A DNA stretch of 64,000 nucleotides, from positions 27,920,963 to 27,984,962 of the forward strand of contig NC_031498.1 in assembly GCF_000237925.1 (NCBI RefSeq), in the 5' to 3' direction. Made by a program: the position numbers and the translations under genes. Positions 35,601-43,089 of the stretch are shown piece by piece. The notes beneath the pieces are model-generated. The model ran no database searches and was not told where the DNA came from. It was given only the letters and a program-made list of their open reading frames with translations. Numbering within the stretch: position 1 is the stretch's first letter; each line of letters begins with the position of its first letter. This DNA is from Schistosoma mansoni (lineage: Eukaryota; Platyhelminthes; Trematoda; Strigeidida; Schistosomatidae).

Positions 35601-36874
35601 AAGATGATTGGATTATAGGTAACTTCTGGGAACTATTTATGGACTGTTATTATATATATATTCTCTTTGTATAACTGTTAGGTAATTAGATTATACATAT
35701 TTATATTTCTCTTATTATAGGCTTTCATTTGACCTATTGGCTACTGTTATATGATCTACTATTCTTAAGTAGTTATTCACAATCAACTAGTTAGTCTCTC
35801 ACATTCACACTCACTTTCGGCTTTATTATGTGTGATTGTAATTTTTCATTGTATGATGTGATGCGGTCTGGTTTGTTTGTAGATAAACTACCCATGTCTG
35901 ATATTCATATCGTGTAGGCGGTATTGTGTTCTGGACTCAATAAGCAAAACAAGGCAAGAGGAACCAATAACGACTATGAGTAGACTCTAGGCTACTCGTA
36001 CTCTTTAACGCGTCTTTGGTTTGGGACAATACCAAGATCATATAGGTCGGTGGTCTAATTGGGGTTCTAATCAAGTGATATTCAACAGGACATAGGATAT
36101 AACAATTTCCAAATTACATAGTCCTTTATTTTCCGATTTTAGGTTCCAGATAAAAATAAACGAGAACGATCTGGTGCACATCAACGTGAATTGTTTTTAT
36201 TCAATGATCTACTTCTTATTACTAAAAGTGTTCAAAAACGCAGACGTGATGCATCAGTTGCATATCAAGTACGTATGACTATTCAATTATTCGGAGTAAA
36301 ATTGGTCCCATTTGAAACTGTTCATCATCCTAATGGTTTAGAGCTTCTGTTACCACTTGAACAAATTCAAAATGTAGACTCTCATAGGGAGGTTGGTATG
36401 AATCATATTGTTGAAACACCCAATGGTCGAGCACGTATCTTAATCACTTTAAATACAAAAACAAGTTCAGATCGTGCCAGATTACTAGAAGATTTGCAAG
36501 AATGTATATTGGAAGTCACGGAGATGGAGCGTTTAAGACGAGAAGAAATTTCAAAACAAAAGTATAATCTAGTCCATCATCATTGTTCAAGTCATAAAAC
36601 AGGAATAGACAAATCAGGAAACCATCCCAAATCACTTGACCATTCAGGTGCCTCTTTAAACATAAATAATAGTCATACTTATTCTGATCATGATCATGCT
36701 TTATCATCACATATTTGTGCACCTATAGCTTGTTTAATGAATGCTACAGAATCAAGAAATACGGAACAAACAAATCACATGTCTGAATACTCTCAGCATT
36801 ATAAATTACCAGACGGACAAAGATTAAGTGGTGACAGTGGACTGATGGCTGATTTGGATGCAGTATCTTCTTAA
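23468..36874 (+). CDS. IQSEC: IQSEC-family Arf guanine-nucleotide exchange factor (IQ, Sec7, PH)
   Basis: Seven exons: 23468-23673, 25172-27034, 28504-28665, 31608-31689, 32985-33207, 34985-35169, 36143-36874. All introns are GT-AG, all phases agree, and the sum is 3453 nt (1150 residues plus stop). Order: a disordered Cys/Ser-rich N-terminus; an IQ motif (AARIIQNAYRDYRLR, about residues 236-258); Sec7 (about 680-870) with the catalytic Glu in GESQKI (E773) and the second motif SPNVRPQSKMTKEEF; then a PH domain (about 890-1030). BRAG/IQSEC proteins catalyse GDP-GTP exchange on Arf6 and other Arfs at membranes; the PH domain binds phosphoinositides and the IQ motif calmodulin. The join AYRIGLNIFNK-KSPVKGI is diagnostic of IQSEC. 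The start is the first ATG of exon 1; an upstream exon is possible. Motif 2 has His where IQSEC/ARNO have Asn (MLHTD for LLNTD). Confidence 0.93.
23835..24355 (+). repeat. SINE-B copy 2, in IQSEC intron 1
   Basis: Diverged copy starting near GGCACTGGTACGGACAAGGG. The body has GGCGTATCAACTGGTTTGGTGG and CTACCATGGGACGGCATC. The AT tail is short. The open frames inside it are shadows. Confidence 0.8.
24360..25171. other. IQSEC intron 1, remainder
   Basis: No exon or repeat seen. The intron ends in a pyrimidine-rich TTTGTTTTCAAAATATTTTAG acceptor. Confidence 0.5.
25172..27034 (+). CDS. IQSEC: IQSEC exon 2 (IQ motif and long disordered linker)
   Basis: 1863 nt. It carries the IQ motif with a flanking basic helix and a long Ser/Asn/Pro-rich stretch. 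Cys clusters include CEHCCCTRQ, KKCCLP, NNCCPYC and CGGNCCHIPNSC. It ends RAYRIGLNIFN plus AA before the donor GTAAGG; IQSEC family members have the same AYRIGLN... start of Sec7. Confidence 0.93.
27157..27386 (-). repeat. Foldback SINE in IQSEC intron 2, with 10-bp flanking repeats
   Basis: It has an intact tip and left arm, a shortened tRNA-like core (GGTCCTGGGTTTGAATCTCG) and a right arm cut at CTTCCAGG. TTCGAGATAT flanks it at 27147-27156 and 27387-27396. The intact tip with the opposite end lost fits 5' truncation on the minus strand. Confidence 0.85.
27410..27885. other. IQSEC intron 2, unassigned part
   Basis: No gene or repeat that I can support. Confidence 0.35.
27890..28010 (+). 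repeat. SINE-B 5'-region fragment
   Basis: TAAGTAGAACC...CGATTCAAGTTGCCACATC matches the stretch just 5' of the tRNA-like head at 41085-41130 (GTAGAACTTCG...AGTTCGAGTTGCCATAGCAC). Confidence 0.45.
28504..28665 (+). CDS. IQSEC: IQSEC exon 3 (Sec7, N-terminal part)
   Basis: Reads K-SPVKGIDFLIKNG, then LTRKGLSRIAIGEYLGN, the helix that precedes the catalytic region in all Sec7 domains. Acceptor ACAATATAG, donor GTAGGT; it joins exon 4 through a split Arg codon. Confidence 0.95.
28880..29470 (+). repeat. SINE-B copy 3, interrupted by repeat C
   Basis: The SINE-B body runs to about 29225 (CTTGTGGATCAG), then a ~130-bp repeat C unit intervenes. The SINE-B phrase from GGGAACAAATGGCGTATGAA on resumes at about 29356, so that phrase occurs twice. 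This points to an insertion or a partial duplication. Confidence 0.75.
29226..29355 (+). repeat. Dispersed repeat C (copy 2), inside SINE-B
   Basis: TAGCCACATTGCAACTTGATC, GATCAGCACTAAGAAGGAC and CACCCAGTGATCAGTCAATTG. The same unit is inverted at 59990-60115. Confidence 0.75.
29480..30555. other. IQSEC intron 3, unassigned part
   Basis: Nothing supportable. Confidence 0.35.
30560..30695. repeat. Diverged, compact foldback SINE
   Basis: A left arm ending GTTTCGTCCTAGTATGCGGC faces the inverted AAGTTGACTCGTGATTTTCAAC. The core is lost. Confidence 0.65.
30700..31095. other. IQSEC intron 3, unassigned part
   Basis: Nothing supportable. Confidence 0.35.
31100..31548 (+). repeat. SINE-B copy 4, 5'-truncated
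   Basis: Starts at CCTCTACCAGGGAAGTCC, so it lacks the head and first quarter. It ends with TTTAAATAAATAAATAAAAA only 60 bp before IQSEC exon 4. Confidence 0.85.
31608..31689 (+). CDS. IQSEC: IQSEC exon 4 (Sec7, before the catalytic loop)
   Basis: 82 nt, encoding HFIRELKFRNKEVDEALR and LLGCFRTP, the stretch that leads directly into the Sec7 glutamic finger. Acceptor TACTTTTAG, donor GTAAGT. Confidence 0.93.
31690..32984. other. IQSEC intron 4
   Basis: No repeat copy or extra exon recognised. The 93-codon open frame at 32434 is AT-driven and hydrophobic, with no family signal. The acceptor is TATTATTTTCAG. Confidence 0.4.
32985..33207 (+). CDS. IQSEC: IQSEC exon 5 (Sec7 catalytic core)
   Basis: Begins with GESQKIVHLLNEF (catalytic Glu at the second codon) and contains MLHTDMYSPNVRP and KEEFVRNLRGVDS. 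Phase 1 at the end; donor GTAAGC. Confidence 0.96.
33890..34640 (+). mobile_element. LINE reverse-transcriptase 3' relic in IQSEC intron 5
   Basis: Frame-broken peptides on the plus strand resemble the end of the RT of CR1-like schistosome LINEs: VFASFKM, VASKRVCIIA, then ISTDSKARLTSANL. It belongs to the same kind of element as the endonuclease fragment at 39105. The clade assignment is from memory. Confidence 0.6.
34985..35169 (+). CDS. IQSEC: IQSEC exon 6 (end of Sec7 to PH)
   Basis: Encodes EDLDRDFLLGIYDRIKSQEM and, at the end, LSVPQRRLVCYCRLYE, the Sec7-PH junction typical of IQSEC. Donor GTTAGT. Confidence 0.95.
35625..36075 (+). mobile_element. LTR-like relic D (copy 1, opposite orientation)
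   Basis: Matches, reversed, 37490-37870 and 53660-54035: GAACTATTTATGGAC at its start, GTTTGTAGATAAACT and GTGTTCTGGACTCAATAAGC. In the other copies the same region has TATA-like and AATAAA-like boxes, as an LTR would. Old fossil. Confidence 0.55.
36143..36874 (+). CDS. IQSEC: IQSEC exon 7 (PH domain and C-terminus)
   Basis: Starts VPDKNKRERSGAHQRELFLF, runs through the PH strands (NDLLLITKSVQKRRRD, RARILITLNTKTSS) and the C-terminal helix (DLQECILEVTEMERLR). It then passes through a His/Ser-rich tail and ends DLDAVSS with TAA at 36872. No PDZ-binding C-terminus is evident. Confidence 0.95.
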   Translation, partial: VPDKNKRERSGAHQRELFLFNDLLLITKSVQKRRRDASVAYQVRMTIQLFGVKLVPFETVHHPNGLELLLPLEQIQNVDSHREVGMNHIVETPNGRARILITLNTKTSSDRARLLEDLQECILEVTEMERLRREEISKQKYNLVHHHCSSHKTGIDKSGNHPKSLDHSGASLNINNSHTYSDHDHALSSHICAPIACLMNATESRNTEQTNHMSEYSQHYKLPDGQRLSGDSGLMADLDAVSS

Positions 36875-37163
36875 TTCAATCCAATTATAATTTCATTTTT
36901 ATCCTTTTTTTATTTAGAAATTACGAATGTTTCAAAAAATTGCTTTTATTCATTTTGTGTTTATTTTATCCGGGAGTTCCTGTAGTGTATGTGTGTGGTG
37001 TTGCACTAGTCAACATATTTTCACTGTGATATTATTTTACGCTAATAGACTTACTTCTTGGCAAGAAAAAATCTGTCCTATTAACAAGTCGTTGCGAAAA
37101 ATTCTTCTGTTAACTTTGTACAAATACATAATTATGTTCATTTCGAATATTGTATATATATTC

Positions 37164-37169
37164 AATAAA
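37164..37169 (+). terminator. Polyadenylation signal AATAAA for IQSEC
   Basis: The first clear AATAAA downstream of the IQSEC stop, about 290 bp away and followed by a T-rich stretch. Confidence 0.55.
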
Positions 37170-37239
37170 GATTTTTCTTTTAATTTGAAGTGTTATTTAT
37201 ATACTGTCTGTTCGACGTAAAGTCAAAACAAGCAGGTCT

Positions 37240-37870
37240 AGGTAAGATTAGAAAGACAAGTGGGAACTTGGGCTATTTCTTGATTACATACGTCACTTTT
37301 GTTATGAATTGACCTAGCCGTCGCCAATCGTTATGTCTTGACCAAGGTCGGCGCTGATTTGTTATGACCTTACGAATTAAACGAGGACGTAATTTGCGTG
37401 AACTGTCCACCAATAGAATACGACTTCTACGACCTTCACACTGTGACAATGACGTTCGATTAGTATGAGTAATCTAGCGTCCTTATTGGTCCTTAATCCG
37501 CCTAGCCCGTCCACTTGAGTCCAGAACATCAATAGCAGCTTCGCAAATATGAATCGTTTATTTCAAGCATACTTTGTTTATATATCAGACAGACAGATCA
37601 CACCACACCATAAAATAGAAAATAATATTTGTACAAAACCAAGCCAAATGAGGCTGTAAGCGTGGGAGACAATAATCAATAAACTGAGCATAACAGGAAC
37701 AATAAATCATATAATAATAATCAATAGGTCAAAATGAAGCTTGTAATAAGATGAATATAGATATAGATAATCTAGTTACTGAATAGTTATATAATAAGAA
37801 TAATAGTCCAATAGTAGGTCCTGCAAGTTACCCGTACTTATGTCTTCGCTACTACATAACAACTTTTTGT
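37240..37870 (-). mobile_element. LTR-like relic D (copy 2)
   Basis: On the minus strand it has a TATATAAACAAAG box, then AAATAAACG, then GTTCTGGACTCAAG. The 37490-37870 part closely matches 53660-54035. An LTR or LTR plus leader of an unidentified family; old. Confidence 0.55.
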
Positions 37871-38014
37871 GACAGATTGCGTACTCATATTAAGTTAGTA
37901 TTTTCATCACTAATTTTACAGGTGATTTTATTTTAGTCGAAGCAGGATATAGTTAGGTTTAGTATTTCAAAAGAAGTAAGCTACTAAGAGGTGTGTTGAG
38001 TATACATATGATTT

Positions 38015-38230
38015 TAGTCGACTGTGGTGTGGAACAAGCTGTTGGTCAACTTCCTAAGAAATTTTATAATATCAGTCCGTCATCAACGCAGGACCAGACA
38101 CACATGCATGGATCTGAGTTGCCACACCTCATTAGCACAACAAGATGAAAACCAAGTTCGTAGAAGCAGTTACTTCAGTGGTAGTAATATATATAATACA
38201 GGTAACCAATCTCAACTTATGAATTAAACA
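38015..38230 (+). repeat. SINE-B 5'-region fragment
   Basis: GGATCTGAGTTGCCACACC...CATTAGC resembles the region just before the tRNA-like head at 41132. The 67-codon open frame over it is therefore not taken as a gene. Confidence 0.45.
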
Positions 38231-38379
38231 CGACTTAATGTCTCATTTGGAGTCGAAATTTCACGACGTTGAAGATAAAATCATCCATTCTGTTCACATT
38301 TTTGCATTGACTGTTTTAATCTCACAGTATAACTGAATGTGAATAAGTTTTATTTTTATATAAAAACAACGATAAGTAG

Positions 38380-38518
38380 CCTAGAGGATAGGCGTTCTCG
38401 CGCGGGTTCGTGGCTTTGGACTGCTGAGGAGTTCCGTATTAGCACGAAATGGCTGCCAAGTACTCCCAGGTTTTCAGTTGTGATCTAACTTGGATCGATC
38501 CATGATTTTAATGGAATT
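38380..38518 (+). repeat. Diverged foldback SINE, right half
   Basis: AGCCTAGAGGATAGGCG (A-box-like), GGACTGCTGAGGAGTTCCG, CACGAAATGGC and a right arm ending CCATGATTTTAATGG. The left arm is missing. Confidence 0.6.
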
Positions 38519-38519
38519 T

Positions 38520-39100
38520 TCTACAAGGTGGATAACGTCATCAAATAAAGAGTGATACGTAACGGGTGCAGTGTATGATCAGAAATCTTTCAGGAAGATT
38601 TTTAGTTAACAGGGCTTGAGAGAAGAGATAAAACGGTCGGTCGCTTTCAAAAAGGGGTATTAGATGGTTGCTTTATGGAGGAGTCTCTGATAAGTGGTTG
38701 CCAGCAACTAGTTTGAAACGATGTAGAATACCAGAACACCTTTTCTGTTTCACAGTTTCCAAACGATACCGATACATAAATTCTACCTAAGTTTTGAACA
38801 TCCCATTATTCAGTCATTTCAATTCACCTTTGGTTGATCCCTCTACTATTTTCTGTTAGTTTTAATGATTTTGGTCATGTTATTCTCATTATCCATTAAT
38901 CACATGCCGGTATGAGTTGTAGTATATTGAATCAATAAATATTAGGTGTGTCTACGCTTCTTGTTATTGATCATTTACTTCCTTCTTACTTATCTAATTT
39001 ACTTTAAAATTTTCCTAGGTTTTACTGTTCTAATGCAGCATAATTAAGATTCTATGCCCATAAGAAAGTACGTATGTAATTAAGATCTCAGTCGATCTAA
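38520..39100. other. Unassigned DNA
   Basis: I see no gene. I looked here for the missing last exon of CHMP2 and did not find it. Confidence 0.35.
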
Positions 39101-39104
39101 CTGA

Positions 39105-40950
39105 TTAAGCTGGACTAACATCTTAAAGAATTTTTGGGACTAATCCGTCTGGACCTGCAGCTGTCCGTCACTTTAAATTCCCTACAGCTTTTTCAACCTC
39201 ACCAACAGTCAGACTTACGCCAGTTTGCCTAGAGATGGTGGGAAACTGATGAGTGACCGAGCGCCTGTTGAAGTGTTCTGCACATCGGTCTACTTTCCTG
39301 GATTGAGAGTGAACAGTCCCGTCTTTTTCCGAGATAGTTTCACTAATAAGCGGAATTTTAATATTCGTTTCCTTGATAAGTTTGAACATTTGTTTACTTT
39401 TACCTATCGCTGTTGTCTTTTCCATCTCTTCTGATTTCGCTACCCACCACTGCTCACAATCACCAGGTAGGCTTATTATCAGCCTACGTTTAAGCTGCAT
39501 CCGCTCCTCACCGTGTTTAGAACCAGACGGAATGAGTTTCCGAGCACCTATCAGTTCTGTAGACGCCGCTGAAATCCACTGATTTTTCTTAACCTTTTGA
39601 TTCGTTACCAGTGCATATCACTGCTGTTCCCACAGGTTTTTAGGTATTATACCGATCTACCTCGAGGTGGATGCCGTTTTCACGGTTGATTAGCTCTTTC
39701 TCTAGTTGTTTCTAAAATATGTTCTCAACTTTCACACGATTGATTTGAACTCTAAGGGTTTTTCTTGCTGTGGCATTTCTACATGCACTAAGATGCAGAC
39801 AAAAACGTGCCCCGAAATGAGCGACACCCTTCTATCGAGCCACACCGACGATGTCTCTCCTTATGTCTAAAATTGGTGTCTACTAGGAATGGATGGTCAT
39901 CAGAGCATAGTTGCAATAGACGGTCGCCGTTATCTGTTTGTCGAACCTTAAGATTCGCCTAATTGCCTTGCGGTTTGGTTTAGTCTACCTACATGAGCAC
40001 CGAAATCACCCGCCACTATTATTAAATCAGAACGCTTAGCTTTTGGGAGGTTGGATAGCTCCCTATGAAATCCATCTTCATCCGAGCTGCAATCAGTGGA
40101 AGCGTTTATAGAGACAGCAAAAATGAGACGTGTGTCTTGATCTTGGCGAGTTATTATGTGTACAGTTTATCCGGACAGCTCACAAGTAGCTACCTAATTG
40201 AATACAGTTTAACAAAGCCTGTTCTGCTTTTAAACTTGATACTACACTTACACCAGTGAGGCCACGGGAAGCAGAAGTGAGGTCTACAGATAATCGAAAG
40301 GTAAATCGTGCCAGTTCTTTAAAGTGACAAGATGAAGTCAACTGAATGATTGAACTTGGATCCTGTATGCGCATTTCGGAGACGCAGCATACACCGATGG
40401 CGTGGGATTCCAGACTCCTAGCTAAAGCCTGTTGTCCTATCTGACACAAGGTTTGAACATTGGAAGCTTCAACATGTAGTTTGGAGAAGGGTTTCATGAG
40501 ACCAGAAATAATATTTCGTGGACTCAAATCGTTAGCATTAGTGGCGTGTGATGCTAAAGATAAACCAGAAGGGTTAGTCGTAGGGATGGAAGAATAATTA
40601 GGTGAGGTGGGAATTTGATCATGAACAAGATGTTCTTGTGTTCTGCTGAAAGTATGAAGGTGGTTGTCACTTCCCAGCTGCTCTCAATCATGGAGGGATA
40701 TTCCACCTTGAGGGACCTGGAAAACAAGCTGAGTTAGTAGTGGCGCTAGGAATTAGGGAGCGTGACCCCAGAGCATAAGGGACAACTGCTCGACGCCGGT
40801 CAGGCAAGACCCTTTAGTGGGAAGCTTTTGATAAGTTAGCTGCGGAAATCAGAAAGTCTTCCCGCCGGTGATGGAAATCTGCTGTGAAATTTTTGGGGTC
40901 AACCTTACCTAACCCCTTCCTTCCGTTCGGAGAAGGCAACATCACGTAGA
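39105..40950 (-). mobile_element. CR1-like LINE, 5' portion with endonuclease domain
   Basis: The minus strand has a GC-richer 5' leader (40950-40530), then an AP-endonuclease-like N-terminus (EASNVQTLCQIGQQALARSL, then CCVSEMRIQDPS). Further on come the NLD-type peptide FRHKERHRRCG and the linker to RT (39500-39168, TEVEKAVGNLK-like region). It is interrupted and the RT is missing. Confidence 0.75.
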
Positions 40951-41034
40951 CGTTGGTCGCCTGAGGTAAACACCTTACTACTGACACACTACTATATAGT
41001 CAGCGGTACGACCTCGCCCTCGGACCTTAAGTTG

Positions 41035-41745
41035 CTGTTTTTAATCTTACCATTCCACAATTGATTTGCTTAGGATAGTCAACGTAGAACTTCGTACGTA
41101 CGTACATCAGTTCGAGTTGCCATAGCACATTAGCTCCGTGGCCTAATGGATAAGGCATCTGACTTCGGATCAGAAGATTGCGGGTTCGAGTCCCGTCGGG
41201 GTCGGCTTTGCCCCCAAATGCCCTGGTACGGCCGAGAGTGGGGAGAGTCTGCTCTCCCTCTCCAAATGCTCTCATATGGCCACGCGAATATATAGCTTCT
41301 GCCAGGGAAGTCCTACTCACTGCCTTCTCGTGGCGGGGGTGTTGTTCACAAAAGTGAGAGGATGAAAAGCGAATGTCCGGCGCTTTAACCGGGTTGGTGG
41401 ATGTGGAGGATCCACCTAGGGGAGTTGGAAAACCTTGATTCCAAACCAATGGTGCACATGGGCTCCAGTATCCTGAAGGAACGAATGGTGTATGAACCAA
41501 CTGTTGGTCACCGGCTACCATGGGACTGCATCTCCTCACTATGCTCCACTGCCTTGTGGATCAGACCTTTAGATCAAAGGCTCTGGGTGTGGCCCCCTAA
41601 GAGAATCACCTGCTTCGGTTTGGGCACCTGAGCAGCATCACAGCCCTCACACAAATCAAATGAGATTTGTGAGGCGCATATTTATCTGGTGCTTTTTGTA
41701 CCAATATTTATGTGTTTAAATAGATAAATAAATAAATAATCATTC
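41035..41745 (+). repeat. SINE-B copy 5, most complete, with tRNA-like head
   Basis: 5' region (TTCGAGTTGCCATAGCAC), a tRNA-Arg-like head at 41132-41204, then the family body from AAATGCCCTGGTACGGCCGA to a TAAATAGATAAATAAATAAAT tail. It is the only copy here with the head, so it best defines the element. Confidence 0.85.
41132..41204 (+). tRNA. tRNA-Arg(TCG)-like sequence (SINE head or pseudo-tRNA)
   Basis: 73 nt with a good D arm (GCC/GGC), anticodon arm TCTGA-CTTCGGA-TCAGA (anticodon TCG) and T arm GCGGG-TTCGAGT-CCCGT. The acceptor stem is weak: AGCTCCG against CGGGGTC gives an A-C mismatch at 1:72, a G-U at 2:71 and a U-G at 4:69. Because SINE-B continues straight on, I take it as the pol III promoter head of the SINE rather than a working tRNA gene. 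Confidence 0.7.
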
Positions 41746-41993
41746 ATTTTTACTAGCGAGATTATTGAATTAGTTGGTTTTCAAGTTCCCTTCTACATAC
41801 CTCACGAAGTCGGGGAATGACAAGATGTTGTCAAACGAACAATACTTGAGGTCAGACGTTGCACAGTATAATATTTTGTTATCTTGGTCAAATTACTTAC
41901 GAACTGATTAGAACTTGCTGGAGTTCGATCTCTAGGATATGTCGACTCGGCTTGGAGTGCATGATTAGACTACGAATAAAAACCGGCACTAAC

Positions 41994-42531
41994 CTTGTTT
42001 ACAACAGCTTCAGAGTCTTCAATGTCATCCTGATCTCCAATAGCATCATCTATCACATCCGACATCATATCCTGTTTCATTTCCATCGTTTCAGCTTGTT
42101 TTTCAAACTCCATCATGACCTTTTGGAACTGAGGTAACTGCATAGTTGCATTCATTTTTCTCATTGTTAGCGCAACCTGTTTCATAGCTGAAGCCATCGT
42201 GGCAGTTGATTTTAAAGTCTGAATTTTCATTGACAACGCCTATTATTAGAAAATACACGACTGATAAAACGTGACAAACTGTAATATTTGAGTGCATCAA
42301 GGAGAACTTTTTGATGTAACTGTCTGTTCGAACTAACTGCTTCGCCATTACTCTGACGGCATCAATCTGACCACGCTTTGCCAACATACGAATTTCATTT
42401 GTTATTCGAGTGCGTTCCCTCTCCAACTGACCTTTTTCTCTTTCTATCTCTCTAAGTGTTCTTGCAATAGTTCGTTTGCTATCTCTTAGCTGCTCTTCAG
42501 GTGTTTTCCTGGCTCCAAAAAGAAAACTCAT
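41994..42531 (-). CDS. CHMP2A: CHMP2A/VPS2-like ESCRT-III subunit, first two exons (partial)
   Basis: Exons on the minus strand: 42531-42280 (84 codons) and 42239-41994 (82 codons), joined by a 40-nt intron (42279-42240, GTTTGT...AATAG). Exon 1 reads MSFLFGARKTPEEQLRD and RGQIDAVRVMAKQLVRT; exon 2 reads ALSMKIQTLKSTATM, QKVMMEFEKQAETMEMKQDM and DDAIGDQDDIEDSEAVV. This follows human CHMP2A closely and without gaps. CHMP2 caps and remodels CHMP3/4 filaments and recruits the VPS4 ATPase for membrane scission in multivesicular bodies and cytokinesis. The last ~55 residues, including the VPS4-binding motif, should be in an exon past the donor GTTAGT at 41993; I did not find it in the window. Confidence 0.93.
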
Positions 42532-43085
42532 TGAAGAACGTCCTCACGGAAGTAGCCCCGACAGTAACGTTCCGATTTATAGGACCCTCTCGAAATTAAC
42601 AGCTTATGATTTTAGGCATTGATGAAATAAATCAGTTGATCTATGCTAGTTCATTCTGTAATTAGTTCTGTGAAAATGTAGGTACTCGTTGAAAGCACTC
42701 ATTTATGGGCTTAATACGACTACTTCGCCTAAACATTTAAGAGAAAAATGATAACCTTGTGATGTAAGTCCGGTTTATAGCATAGGGATTTTGCTAATGT
42801 AAAAGTGGAGTTCTTTCTAAGTCTGTCAATCCATGATTACTAAAATAACAGTGGTGTTCTTCCTCACTGAGTTTAACTTTTTATGGTTTCAATTGATGAT
42901 TGCAAATCAAGACTACTGTCTTTGCTCCAACCGAGTTAGTTTCAGTTATGTATTGCCAAGAGTATCCTCATCTTTCGGAAAAGGACTTTCTGCATCAGAA
43001 CTGTTGCTGAGTACAAAAATTTTTCTGTTTATTGCACTTTTGGTCTCAACCGTTTAGTTGTTTGCTTTTAGATCACCCGTTTTGG
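42532..43085. other. Upstream region of CHMP2
   Basis: Presumed promoter side of CHMP2; no defined element seen. The open frame 42833-43057 has no support. Confidence 0.35.
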
Positions 43086-43089
43086 TTCG

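Noticed and set aside
38015-38230. Exon-like segment after a TTTTAG, considered as an alternative last exon of IQSEC
   Set aside because: Its middle matches the 5' region of SINE-B (GAGTTGCCA...CATTAGC), and IQSEC already has a stop and a polyadenylation signal upstream.
41027-41539. 170-codon minus-strand open frame
   Set aside because: Antisense of SINE-B and its tRNA-like head; the same peptide appears antisense to the other SINE-B copies.
42833-43057. 74-codon plus-strand open frame upstream of CHMP2
   Set aside because: No motif and no supporting splice or start context.
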